Of a DNA stretch of 38,700 nt, positions 9,128 through 15,970 are shown one piece after another. The notes beneath the pieces are model-generated. The model searched no databases. It had not been told where the DNA came from and saw only the letters and a list, made by a program, of their open reading frames with translations. The position numbers were made by a program, and so were the translations under genes. Position 1 is the stretch's first letter, and every line of letters starts with the position of its first letter. This DNA is from an uncultured Clostridia bacterium (GTDB lineage: Bacteria > Bacillota > Clostridia > Christensenellales > Borkfalkiaceae), in NCBI GenBank assembly GCA_930989535.1, contig CAKNLK010000020.1, positions 1 to 38,700 on the forward strand, in the 5' to 3' direction.

Positions 9128-11302
9128 ATGATTGCCTTTGACAACGGTACGAAAAGTCTTTTGCTATCGGGCAAAAATTACAGCTATTGCATGTATATAA
9201 ACTGTGCAGGTTTATTGCAGCACCTGTATTGGGGTAAAAAGATCGGCGCGGCGGATGCGGCTTTTCTCGTTACAGCGCACGGGTTGCCCGCCTCGCCAAA
9301 CCCGGACGACTATAATAAGGACATGGCGACGGACGGCATGCCCTCCGAGTGCGGCAGTTTCGGTCGCGGGGATTTCCGTCCCGCGACCGTCATTGTGCGG
9401 CGGGAAGACGGCGCGGCGATGAGCCGATTCCGCTACGTTTCGCACAAAATCGTAAAGGGCGCGCTGCATCTGCAGGGGATGCCGTGCGCGCGGAAGGCGG
9501 ACGAAACGCTGATTCTGACGCTCAAAGACGACTTTTCGGACATCGAGCTCGACCTCAACTATTCCGTTTCGGAGGACTCGGACGTCCTCGTGCGCAGCGC
9601 GGTGATGCGCAACGCGGGGAAGGACGCCGCGGAGATTGCGAAAGCTTTTTCCTTCTGCACGGAGCTGCCGGATACCCGCGGCACCTGGTCGGCGCTGCGG
9701 CTTGCGGGTTCGTGGGCGCGGGAAAGAACGCCCGTCGTAACGCCGCTCGCGGAGGGAACGCTGCGTATAGAGTCCGCCCGCGGATATTCTTCGCACCAGA
9801 TGAACCCGTTCCTGGCGGTGCTGTCGGAGGACTGCGGGGAAGAGAGCGGGGAGTGTTACGGCTTCAATCTCCTGTACAGCGGCTCGTTTGCCATTACGGC
9901 GGACGTATCGCACAATAAGAGCATCCGCGTGCAGGGAGGCATAAACGACTTTCTGTTCGGCTGGCAGTTACAGGGCGGGGAGACGTTCGCAACGCCGCAG
10001 GCGGCGCTGTGCTATTCCGCGGAGGGGCTCGGCGGCATGTCGCGGGCGTATCACGACTTTTTCCGCGAGTATATCATCGACCCGAAACGGGTCTATGCGC
10101 GCCGCCCGGTCGTCATCAACAACTGGGAGGCGACGTACTTCGATTTCGACAACGAAAAGCTGTGTTCCATCATCGACGAGGCGGCAAAGCTGGGCATGGA
10201 TACCTTCGTATTGGACGACGGGTGGTTCGGCAAGCGCGACGGCGATACGTCGGGGCTGGGCGACTGGTTCGTCAATGAAGAGAAGTTAAAGGGCGGTTTA
10301 AAAGCGGTCATCGGGCATTGCAAGGAAAAGGGGTTAAAGTTCGGGCTGTGGTTCGAGCCGGAGATGGTGAGCGAGGACAGCGAGCTGTACCGCGCGCACC
10401 CCGATTGGGCGATCGGGAAGGCGGGCGTTGAACCCTGCCGCGGGCGCAATCAGCTTGTGCTCGATTTTACAAGAAAGGAAGTAGTGGACTATATTTTCGA
10501 AACGGTATCGAAAATATTGCGCGAAAACGAAATCTCCTACGTCAAGTGGGACAAGAACCGCGACATCACGGAGAACTATACGGCGAATCTTCCCGCGGAC
10601 AGGCAGGGGGAATTCTGGCATCGGTATACGCTGGGGTTCTACGGCCTCGCCGAACGGCTTACGAAGGCGTTCCCGAACGTGTTTTTCGAGGGCTGCGCGG
10701 GCGGAGGCGGCAGGTTCGACGGCGGGGCGCTGTACTACTTCCCGCAGATTTGGACGAGCGACGACACGGACGGACTGGAGCGGACGAAGATACAGTGGGG
10801 CACGTCGGTGTGCTACCCCGTAAGCGCGATGAGCTGTCACGTTTCCGCCTGCCCGAATCACCAGACGGGGCGGACGACGCCGTTTGCAACGCGTGGAGCG
10901 ATTGCCTCGCTCGGCGCGACGGGGTACGAACTCGACCTTACCAAACTTTCCGAAGAGGAAAAGGCGCAGGTCAGGGAGCAGATCGAAAACTACAAGCTGA
11001 TCGACGAGCTTGTATTAAGGGGCGATCTGTACCGCCTCGCCGACCCGTTTGACGGAAATTACTTTTGCGAGATGCTCGTCAGCAAAGATAAATCGAAGGC
11101 GTATCTCGTGGGCGAGCGGTTCCGCGGCGACCCGTGCGACCACGACAGGGTGATGAAGTTGTTCGGACTTAACGAAAGCAAAACGTATACGATACGAGAG
11201 CTGAACGTAACGGCGAGCGGCGCGGCGCTGATGGGCGCGGGGCTGTTCTGCCCGCGCCTGCCCGACTGCGGCAGTTGGGTCTGGCATATCGAGGAAGTGT
11301 AA
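9128..11302 (+). CDS. Glycoside hydrolase family 36 alpha-galactosidase
   Basis: At 724 residues it has the usual GH36 length, with an N-terminal beta-supersandwich, a TIM barrel (about 325-620) and a C-terminal beta domain. Visible motifs are INNWEATYFDF, LDDGWFG, LWFEPEMVSEDS, YVKWDKNRD with nucleophile D475, CAGGGGRFD, and WTSDDTDG with acid/base D545. GH36 enzymes remove terminal alpha-1,6-galactose from raffinose-family sugars and galactomannan. It is cytoplasmic. A strong TTGGAGG Shine-Dalgarno lies 30 bases after the GH2 gene. It is the last intact member of this cluster; no terminator is seen after it, and a degraded region follows. Confidence 0.95.
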   Translation: MIAFDNGTKSLLLSGKNYSYCMYINCAGLLQHLYWGKKIGAADAAFLVTAHGLPASPNPDDYNKDMATDGMPSECGSFGRGDFRPATVIVRREDGAAMSRFRYVSHKIVKGALHLQGMPCARKADETLILTLKDDFSDIELDLNYSVSEDSDVLVRSAVMRNAGKDAAEIAKAFSFCTELPDTRGTWSALRLAGSWARERTPVVTPLAEGTLRIESARGYSSHQMNPFLAVLSEDCGEESGECYGFNLLYSGSFAITADVSHNKSIRVQGGINDFLFGWQLQGGETFATPQAALCYSAEGLGGMSRAYHDFFREYIIDPKRVYARRPVVINNWEATYFDFDNEKLCSIIDEAAKLGMDTFVLDDGWFGKRDGDTSGLGDWFVNEEKLKGGLKAVIGHCKEKGLKFGLWFEPEMVSEDSELYRAHPDWAIGKAGVEPCRGRNQLVLDFTRKEVVDYIFETVSKILRENEISYVKWDKNRDITENYTANLPADRQGEFWHRYTLGFYGLAERLTKAFPNVFFEGCAGGGGRFDGGALYYFPQIWTSDDTDGLERTKIQWGTSVCYPVSAMSCHVSACPNHQTGRTTPFATRGAIASLGATGYELDLTKLSEEEKAQVREQIENYKLIDELVLRGDLYRLADPFDGNYFCEMLVSKDKSKAYLVGERFRGDPCDHDRVMKLFGLNESKTYTIRELNVTASGAALMGAGLFCPRLPDCGSWVWHIEEV

Positions 11303-11347
11303 GCAGAGCGGAAATTATATAAAAAGACAGAAACAGGTAGGAGATAA

Positions 11348-11488
11348 ATGTCTGACAGTGCGGAACGGAAAATCAAATTGCTTCTGCTATATGAGATCTT
11401 GCTGAAACAAACGGACGAGTTACACCCTATGACCACGAGTGAGATTTTTATCGCCTTGCACGAGAAAAGAAGAAATATGAATTGCTGA
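11348..11488 (+). pseudogene. Truncated N-terminus of a WYL/HTH transcriptional regulator
   Basis: ATG 11348, with AGGAGA just upstream, opens a 46-residue frame. Its first 33 residues (ending LHPMTTSEIF) match the pattern typical of the helix-turn-helix start of WYL-domain regulators, which begin with a KxKLLYLxxILLxxTDExHPLT segment. Full proteins are about 300 residues, so the DNA-binding helix and the WYL ligand domain are gone. The frame runs straight into unrelated coding remnants. It is most likely a deletion scar. The family call rests on remembered consensus and not on a search. Confidence 0.5.
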
Positions 11489-11512
11489 ATAAGGTACGAT
11501 AGCGCAATTCAT

Positions 11513-11706
11513 ACAGAGGATAATTTCCGAAAGAAACTCCGCGCGACGCACTCGCACTTTTGCGACAGGAAGGGTTGGCGGTATATGGGCGTATGGGAGC
11601 GTTCGCCCGAAAAAAGAGGCTGCATTTCCACGGCATCTTTTATATTCCGGAAGGAACGCTGTCGGGAGAGATGGAGGATATAAATAGTTTTAATTTCACG
11701 ACATAA
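11513..11706 (+). pseudogene. Frameshifted remnant of a plasmid/ICE replication-type protein
   Basis: Translation from 11513 gives a stretch ending KGWRYMGVWERSPE. The reading then continues one frame back at 11617 as RLHFHGIFYIPEGTLSGE and stops at 11704-11706. Restoring one A in the six-A run at 11610-11615 joins the two halves as SPEKKRLHFHG. The GVWER...RLHFHG block is a pattern I associate with replication-related proteins of Clostridial plasmids and integrative elements; its HFH core would be the metal site of a HUH-like nuclease. Both ends are missing. This is a decayed fragment and not an active gene. Confidence 0.5.
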
Positions 11707-11898
11707 AGGTTGTGTATCGGCGGAGATAGCAAAAAGTTTTGCGGAAAGCGAAGTTGAGAAGTACGTCGCCGCCCGTCAGCGCAGCCGCCGACTTTTATCA
11801 AGACAAGCACACAGAGGTACGCGTATAAATATGCGTACCTCTGCTCATATACATTAAAAATAATATTGAAAAATTTTAAAGAAATGGGTTCAAAAGAA
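11707..11898. other. Non-coding remainder of the degraded region
   Basis: No supported gene is present. A perfect 11-bp inverted repeat (11812-11822 with 11833-11843, loop GTATAAATAT) is the only clear structure. It lacks a T-run on either side, so it is not an obvious terminator. The bases after it are very AT-rich and lead into the Rrf2 promoter. Confidence 0.5.
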
Positions 11899-11945
11899 TT
11901 GACGATATGCAAATAATTCGCTATAATAAATACTACTAAATTAGT
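11899..11945 (+). promoter_or_regulatory. Promoter and dyad operator of the Rrf2/IscR-like gene
   Basis: TTGACG at 11899-11904, a 17-base spacer and TATAAT at 11922-11927 form a near-consensus sigma-A promoter. Immediately after the -10, the dyad ACTAA-A-TTAGT (11935-11945) covers the expected transcription start. Rrf2-family regulators bind short AT-rich dyads of this kind, so direct autoregulation of the downstream regulator is likely. Confidence 0.75.
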
Positions 11946-11989
11946 TGCAATTAAAAGGCCGTTCTTCGGGGCGGCGGGGGAGGTTCCAC

Positions 11990-12463
11990 ATGCGTTTATC
12001 GTCTAAGTCGCAATACGGGTTGAAGGCGTGCTTTATTTTGGCGCAGAATTACCCGCAGCGCTGCGTGAGTGCGTCGGCGCTGGAAAAGGAGATTGCCGTT
12101 TCCGGCAAGTACATCGAAAAGATCATGCGCATGCTGTCGGGGCAGGGGATTGTCACGGCGGAGCGCGGCGTTACGGGCGGATATAAGCTTACGCGCGCCC
12201 CCTCGCAGATTACCATCGGCGACGTTGCCCGCGCCCTGGAGGACAACATGGAGATTGCGGACTGCATCACGTCCACCTGCCAGAAGTGCGCCACGGGCGC
12301 GGTATGGCGCAAGCTGTATGCGGGCATCAACGCCGTGCTCGATTCGATGACGCTGCAATCCATGCTCGACGACCACGGCGAAGTGGGCGTGTGCAAGTGC
12401 GGCTCTTCGGAAAAGGAGCACGCTACAGGGTGCAGCTGCGGGGAAAAGTGCGATTGTGCGTGA
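11990..12463 (+). CDS. iscR: Rrf2-family (IscR-like) transcriptional regulator with Cys-rich tail
   Basis: The start is ATG 11990 with GGGGGAGG about 7 bases upstream; an earlier in-frame TTG at 11945 lies in the operator and is rejected. The 157-residue protein has the Rrf2 winged helix (MRLSSKSQYGLKA; SGKYIEKIMRMLSGQGIV; wing ERGVTGGYKLTR), then C92, C97 and C100 in the place where IscR binds its Fe-S cluster. The spacing (C-x4-C-x2-C) differs from E. coli IscR. Unusually, the C-terminus adds six cysteines (C135, C137, C148, C150, C154, C156), which could bind further metal. Upstream of iscS and iscU, it most likely senses Fe-S status and controls this locus. A CymR-like cysteine-metabolism role is the main alternative. 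Confidence 0.85.
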   Translation: MRLSSKSQYGLKACFILAQNYPQRCVSASALEKEIAVSGKYIEKIMRMLSGQGIVTAERGVTGGYKLTRAPSQITIGDVARALEDNMEIADCITSTCQKCATGAVWRKLYAGINAVLDSMTLQSMLDDHGEVGVCKCGSSEKEHATGCSCGEKCDCA

Positions 12464-12471
12464 GAGCGGCT

Positions 12472-12516
12472 CGCAGATTTTGTTTTGTGCTGACAAAACA
12501 AAATCTTGCGATTTTT
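12472..12516 (+). terminator. Terminator-like hairpin after the Rrf2 gene (5' hairpin of element A)
   Basis: Stem 12475-12487 pairs perfectly with 12494-12506 around the loop TGCTGA, extends downward with one bulge (CGCA with TGCG), and is followed by ATTTTT. The loop and upper stem recur after iscU at 14417-14446, so it is both a plausible terminator and the first part of a repeated intergenic element. Confidence 0.7.
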
Positions 12517-12708
12517 AGGGGAAACCCGAGCGGTTTTCCCCTCTGTCCACGTCGCAACAAGGCGACGGAGGGCAGGCGGCGCGTTTTGTTTGCCGCCACG
12601 CCCTCGTACGCTTGTTGCTCCTTATCCCCAAAAATCTCACACCGCTGCGCGCGTTGCGATTTTCGGGGGCCCCGTTTATTTAATGGCACGCTTATTATAC
12701 AATCGCGG
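12517..12708 (+). other. Variable, hairpin-rich middle of intergenic element A
   Basis: No gene is supported. The segment contains a GGGGAAACC/GGTTTTCCCC hairpin (12517-12541) and a long imperfect hairpin whose arms include GCAACAAG, GAGGGC and GGCGGC paired with GCCGCC, GCCCTC and CTTGTTGC (about 12567-12617). A third hairpin has AAAAATC and GATTTTC arms (about 12629-12668). ATTTTTAGGGGAAACC at 12511-12526 is nearly complementary to 12830-12843, just before the iscS ribosome site. Confidence 0.5.
12675..12703 (+). promoter_or_regulatory. Possible promoter for iscSU
   Basis: TTTATT at 12675-12680, a 17-base spacer and TACAAT at 12698-12703 lie in the one AT-rich patch of the intergenic region. 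Transcription would start near 12710, which would place the conserved three-hairpin segment in the 5' leader of iscS. The -35 is weak. Confidence 0.4.
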
Positions 12709-12800
12709 GCATTCACCCCTTCCGTAAGCCGAGGTATCGGCAACTTGGGTGCGCTTTCCGAAAAACGTCGTTTTCGGACGCGCATTGAATTACTTTAATT
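12709..12800 (+). repeat. Conserved three-hairpin segment, copy A (candidate structured RNA)
   Basis: The segment opens with GCATTCACC. Hairpin 1 is 12728-12741 (5-bp stem, loop GGTA). Hairpin 2 is 12750-12784: TGCGC, TT, an 8-bp stem, a 6-base loop, C, then GCGCA. Hairpin 3 is 12788-12800 (5-bp AT stem). Copy B at 14550-14650 has the same order and spacing with different stem bases that still pair. It ends about 55 bases before the iscS start. Confidence 0.65.
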
Positions 12801-12854
12801 ATTACTCGCGCAAGGAAACCCGAACTTTTGGTTTTCCTAAAATGAGGTTTACGT

Positions 12855-14045
12855 ATGTTTTATTTCGACCATGCGGCGACGACGCCCGTCGATTCCCGCG
12901 TTTTACAAAAAATGCTGCCGTATTTTACGGAAAATTTCGGAAACCCCAATTCCCAGCACGCCTACGGCCGCCGCACCGCCGCCGCCGTGGACGAGGCGCG
13001 CGATACCGTTGCTTCCCTCATCGGCGCAAAACCGAACGAAATCTATTTCACCTCGGGCGGCACCGAGTCGGACAACTGGGCGCTTCGCGGCGCGGCACAC
13101 GCGAATGCCGAAAGGGGCAAGCACCTCATCGTCAGCGCCGTCGAGCACCCCGCCATGATTTCCACCGCCAAGGAACTGCAGAAGGAGGGCTTTGAGGTCA
13201 CCTTCGCCGCGGTGGACGAGTTCGGCAGGGTGGATTTGCAAAAGCTCAAGGATTCCATCCGCCCCGATACGACGTTTATCGGCGTGATGACGGCGAATAA
13301 CGAAATCGGCACCCTGCAGCCGATAGCGGAAATTTCCGCCCTCGCCCGCGAGCGCGGCATACTGTTCTTTACCGACGCGGTGCAGGCGGCGGGCGCGCTG
13401 AAGCTGAACGTAAAGGAGCCCGCCGTGGATATGCTCTCCTTTTCGGGGCACAAGTTTTACGGCCCGAAAGGGGTGGGCGTGCTGTACGTCCGTTCGGGCG
13501 TGCGCCTGGGCAAAATCATCACGGGCGGGCACCAGGAGCGCTCCATGCGCGGCGGCACGACCAACGTGCCCGGCATCGTGGGGCTGGCGGAGGCATTCCG
13601 CATCGCAAACGAAGAAATGGCGCAAAATAACGCGCACGTATCCGCGATTCGAGACCGCTTCATCGCGCGCGTCTTGCACGAAATACCCTATGTAAAGCTC
13701 AACGGCCACCCGAAAGACCGCCTGCCGAACAACGCGAATTTCTCTTTCCGCTACATCGAGGGGGAATCGCTGCTGTTCAGTTTGGATTTGGCGGGCATCG
13801 CCGTTTCCAGCGGCTCGGCTTGCTCCTCGGGTTCGCTTGAACCCTCGCACGTTCTGCTCGCCACGGGCCTGCCCGAGGGGCTGGCGCACGGCTCCATCCG
13901 CTTTTCGTTCGGAAAGGAGAACACCGCCGGGCAGATCGATATCGCGGTGGAAAAACTCAAGGAAATCGTCGTGCGGCTGCGCAATCTGTCGCCGCTGTTC
14001 CCCAAGGAGCTGAAAAACGAAGTTTACGACAAGGAGATAAAATAA
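12855..14045 (+). CDS. iscS: Cysteine desulfurase IscS/NifS
   Basis: This 396-residue PLP enzyme takes sulfur from cysteine for Fe-S cluster assembly. Visible features are the FDHAATTP start, H98 in VEHPA, D174 and Q177 in the cofactor pocket, PLP lysine K200 in SGHK, and active cysteine C323 in SSGSACSSGS. The loop around C323 is of the long, flexible group I (IscS/NifS) type. The ATG lies 8 bases after GAGG. It ends directly against iscU (0-base gap), so the two are co-translated. In Gram-positive bacteria a NifS-IscU pair without IscA or HscBA, as here, is common. Confidence 0.95.
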   Translation: MFYFDHAATTPVDSRVLQKMLPYFTENFGNPNSQHAYGRRTAAAVDEARDTVASLIGAKPNEIYFTSGGTESDNWALRGAAHANAERGKHLIVSAVEHPAMISTAKELQKEGFEVTFAAVDEFGRVDLQKLKDSIRPDTTFIGVMTANNEIGTLQPIAEISALARERGILFFTDAVQAAGALKLNVKEPAVDMLSFSGHKFYGPKGVGVLYVRSGVRLGKIITGGHQERSMRGGTTNVPGIVGLAEAFRIANEEMAQNNAHVSAIRDRFIARVLHEIPYVKLNGHPKDRLPNNANFSFRYIEGESLLFSLDLAGIAVSSGSACSSGSLEPSHVLLATGLPEGLAHGSIRFSFGKENTAGQIDIAVEKLKEIVVRLRNLSPLFPKELKNEVYDKEIK

Positions 14046-14423
14046 ATGCAATACACCGAAAAGGTCATGGAGGCATTCCAAAACCCCAAAAACGTGGGCG
14101 AAATCGAAAATTACGACGGCATGGGCATGATTGGCAGCGAAGCCTGCGGCGACATCATGCAGGTATTCATCAAGGTGGAAAACGGCGTCATAACCGACGC
14201 GAAGTTCAAAACGTTCGGCTGTGCGGCGGCGATTGCCACCTCCTCGACCGCCACGGAGATGATTAAGGGCATGACGGTCGACGAGGCGCTGGAGGTCACC
14301 AACAAAAAGGTTATCGAGGTGTTGGGCGGGCTTCCTCCGCAGAAAATTCACTGTTCGGTGCTCGCCGAGCAGGCAATTAAGGCGGCGATTGAGGATTATA
14401 AAAAAAGGAGTTCACACAAATAA
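14046..14423 (+). CDS. iscU: Fe-S cluster scaffold protein IscU (NifU N-domain type)
   Basis: The protein has 125 residues with the three cluster-ligand cysteines C34 (EACGD, with D36), C59 (TFGCAA) and C103 in the LPPQKIHCSVLA segment that contacts the chaperone or desulfurase in IscU proteins. The SufU-specific insertion is absent, so this is IscU/NifU-like rather than SufU. AAGGAGAT lies at the end of iscS, and the ATG follows the iscS stop without a gap. It receives sulfur from IscS and passes clusters to apoproteins. The Rrf2 regulator upstream is the expected controller. The stop codon lies within the arm of the following hairpin. Confidence 0.95.
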   Translation: MQYTEKVMEAFQNPKNVGEIENYDGMGMIGSEACGDIMQVFIKVENGVITDAKFKTFGCAAAIATSSTATEMIKGMTVDEALEVTNKKVIEVLGGLPPQKIHCSVLAEQAIKAAIEDYKKRSSHK

Positions 14424-14446
14424 TTTTGAGCTGACAAAATTATTTG
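14417..14446 (+). repeat. Hairpin overlapping the iscU stop (5' hairpin of element B)
   Basis: A perfect 12-bp stem (14417-14428 with 14435-14446) closes a loop AGCTGA. The core TTTTGWGCTGACAAAA is shared with 12483-12498 while the outer stem differs completely. No T-run follows, so it is unlikely to terminate by itself. Confidence 0.65.
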
Positions 14447-14549
14447 TCGTGAGATTGAGAACAACCCCACGGCATGCGGCATTTGCCGCTGACCGTCGGA
14501 GTTTTCCTCTGCGGCGCGCTTTTTGAGGGCACACCACACTACGCGCGCC

Positions 14550-14650
14550 GCATTCACCTTTCCTGCACAAGTCGCAGGTATGCGACAATTTGGGTGCGCT
14601 TTTTGAGAAGCGCGGTTCTCAAACGCGCAGTAGATTATTATAAATAATAA
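14550..14650 (+). repeat. Conserved three-hairpin segment, copy B (candidate structured RNA)
   Basis: This has the same layout as 12709-12800: GCATTCACC; hairpin 1 at 14571-14586 (6-bp stem, loop GGTA); hairpin 2 at 14595-14629 (again exactly 35 bases); hairpin 3 at 14635-14650. The wider region 14447-14702 adds a GCGGCA/GCCGC hairpin, a perfect 10-bp TGCGGCGCGC pairing (about 14512-14551), CGTGAGA (14448-14454) complementary to 14658-14664, and an AAAAATC/GATTTTC hairpin before the next gene. No gene is supported between 14424 and 14725. Confidence 0.65.
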
Positions 14651-14725
14651 ACCAAATTCTCACGGAAAAATCGCAGGGAGCAAAGCGAGCGAGATTTTCG
14701 TGAACAAATACACAAAGAGGCCTTT

Positions 14726-15211
14726 ATGCGAAAATCTGAACGCGAAATTGCAGACGTACAGGAAAAATTTGCGGCATTGCTGCGCTGCGGGTACATGACG
14801 CTCGCCGTCGAAGGGGAGGGCGCGCCCTACTGCGTGCCCCTCAATTTCGGCGCGGAGCTTATGGGGGATACCGTCGTTTTGTATTTCCACTGCGCCAAGG
14901 AGGGCAAAAAGCTCGATTTGCTGCGCAAAAATCCGCGCGTCGGGTTTTCGGCGGCGAATATGCTGCGCGTGTTCAACAAGGGCATCGCGCCCTGCGGCTA
15001 CACGACCGACTACGAAAGCGTCTGCGGCACGGGCAGGGCGGAAATTCTCGAGGACGAGCGCGCCCGCCTGCACGGTTTGCAAGTACTCATGAAGCACTAT
15101 TCTGCGGAGGATTTTCCCGCCGAATCCTTTTCGCCCAAGGCGCTTTCGCTCACCTGCGTCGTCAGAATTTCCGTCGATTCCTGGTCGGGCAAAAGGCTCG
15201 TGCGGCCGTAA
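14726..15211 (+). CDS. NimA-like pyridoxamine-phosphate-oxidase-fold flavoprotein
   Basis: The protein has 161 residues of the split-barrel FMN-binding fold. Motifs include YMTLAVEGEGAPYCVPLNF, LYFHCAKEGKKLDLLRKNPRVGF (the xFHxAxEGxK-D pattern of NimA-like proteins) and CGYTTDYESVCGTGRAEIL. Relatives reduce nitroimidazoles or have unknown flavin or heme functions. The ATG follows AGAGG by about 6 bases and comes after a 302-base structured intergenic region downstream of iscU. Its last 115 bases lie antisense to the end of the Cys-rich gene on the other strand. Physiological role unknown. Confidence 0.82.
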   Translation: MRKSEREIADVQEKFAALLRCGYMTLAVEGEGAPYCVPLNFGAELMGDTVVLYFHCAKEGKKLDLLRKNPRVGFSAANMLRVFNKGIAPCGYTTDYESVCGTGRAEILEDERARLHGLQVLMKHYSAEDFPAESFSPKALSLTCVVRISVDSWSGKRLVRP

Positions 15212-15480
15212 AGCTGTTTGTCGTTTTCGAGGATATCGGCGATGTGCCGCATCTCCTTCGCCGCCTCGAGCAGAACGCTCTGTATGCGCCGCAGCGTTCT
15301 TTCCCGTTTGGTGCTCAACTCCCACCGCTTGCACGCGGTGGGATAATTTTTTTGAAAGGTCGTATTCCGCACATAGCTGTTGCCGCAGAATCCGCTTTCG
15401 GTGGGGCGGTAGCGGGTGATTACCAAGGTGTAATATCGGCGGAAATACGCGCAATTTTTACAGGATTTTTCTGTTTCCAT
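15097..15480 (-). CDS. Small Cys-rich (zinc-ribbon-like) hypothetical protein
   Basis: The start is the ATG at 15480 on the minus strand (METEKSCKNC), chosen because AAAGGAG lies 6 bases upstream; the in-frame ATG at 15501 lacks such a site. The 127-residue protein has C7 and C10 (CKNC), C32 (FCGN) and C50 (ACKRWE), a four-cysteine pattern likely to hold zinc, then a helical segment to about residue 90. Similar small proteins of about 90 residues occur in Firmicutes with unknown function. Residues 91-127 are read antisense to the NimA-like gene and look like run-on past a lost stop. It is divergent from the XRE gene and shares its 69-base promoter region. Confidence 0.6.
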   Translation of the reverse strand: METEKSCKNCAYFRRYYTLVITRYRPTESGFCGNSYVRNTTFQKNYPTACKRWELSTKRERTLRRIQSVLLEAAKEMRHIADILENDKQLYGRTSLLPDQESTEILTTQVSESALGEKDSAGKSSAE

Positions 15481-15521
15481 AGGTTCTCCTTTGAATCGCA
15501 TAGAAGTATATAATTATTTTA

Positions 15522-15543
15522 ACCGTAATTTTTACGGTATAAT
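15522..15543 (+). promoter_or_regulatory. Operator and -10 element of the XRE repressor
   Basis: A perfect dyad ACCGTAA-TTT-TTACGGT (15522-15538) runs directly into TATAAT (15538-15543). Only 6 bases separate this -10 from the ATG at 15550, and no Shine-Dalgarno exists, so the transcript would begin at or next to the start codon (leaderless). Repressor binding would block polymerase. On the other strand TATACT (15505-15510) may be the -10 of the divergent Cys-rich gene. Confidence 0.65.
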
Positions 15544-15549
15544 ATCGGC

Positions 15550-15774
15550 ATGGATATATTTGCGATTCGTTTGAAGGAACTGAGAACGGAAAAAGGATAT
15601 ACGCAAAAGCAGTTGGCGGAATTGCTTGGAACGACCGACGATAGTATTTTTTCATGGGAAAAGGGGAGAAGCCAGCCGCCGATTGAGTTTATACGGCTTT
15701 TATGCAAAGCGTTAAGTGTAAGTGCCGACTACCTTTTGGGGTTGGAGGACGATACGGGAGCAAAACAACAATAG
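15550..15774 (+). CDS. XRE-family helix-turn-helix regulator
   Basis: This 74-residue protein consists of one Cro/C1-type HTH: RLKELRTEKGYTQKQLAELLG, then DDSIFSWEKGRSQPPIEFIRLLCKAL, then SADYLLGL. It has no sensing domain, so it is a simple repressor of the phage/accessory type. An upstream stop at 15526 rules out longer forms. It probably binds the adjacent dyad and represses itself and perhaps the divergent Cys-rich gene. A strong terminator follows 110 bases downstream. Confidence 0.85.
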   Translation: MDIFAIRLKELRTEKGYTQKQLAELLGTTDDSIFSWEKGRSQPPIEFIRLLCKALSVSADYLLGLEDDTGAKQQ

Positions 15775-15884
15775 AAAAGTGACGGCTTTTTGTATTCCCT
15801 TTTTAAAAAATTTGAACAAAGACTTCTGGAGATTTTTGGCGTTTTAATGATATGTTCATTCAAATAATCGGCGGAAAGATGAAG

Positions 15885-15914
15885 AGGCCCGGCAATTTTT
15901 GCCGGGCCTTTTTT
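15885..15914 (+). terminator. Intrinsic terminator after the XRE gene
   Basis: A 10-bp stem AGGCCCGGCA/TGCCGGGCCT (15885-15894 with 15900-15909) is followed by six Ts. Nothing else is seen in 15775-15970. Confidence 0.9.
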
Positions 15915-15970
15915 GTTTGGTGTTATGGGAACAGGTAAAAGCATACTTCGCAGAACGGCAAGGAATGTGC

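Noticed and set aside
11945..11989. Longer Rrf2 protein starting at TTG 11945
   Set aside because: This start lies in the operator at the transcription start; ATG 11990 has a strong ribosome site and gives the normal Rrf2 N-terminus.
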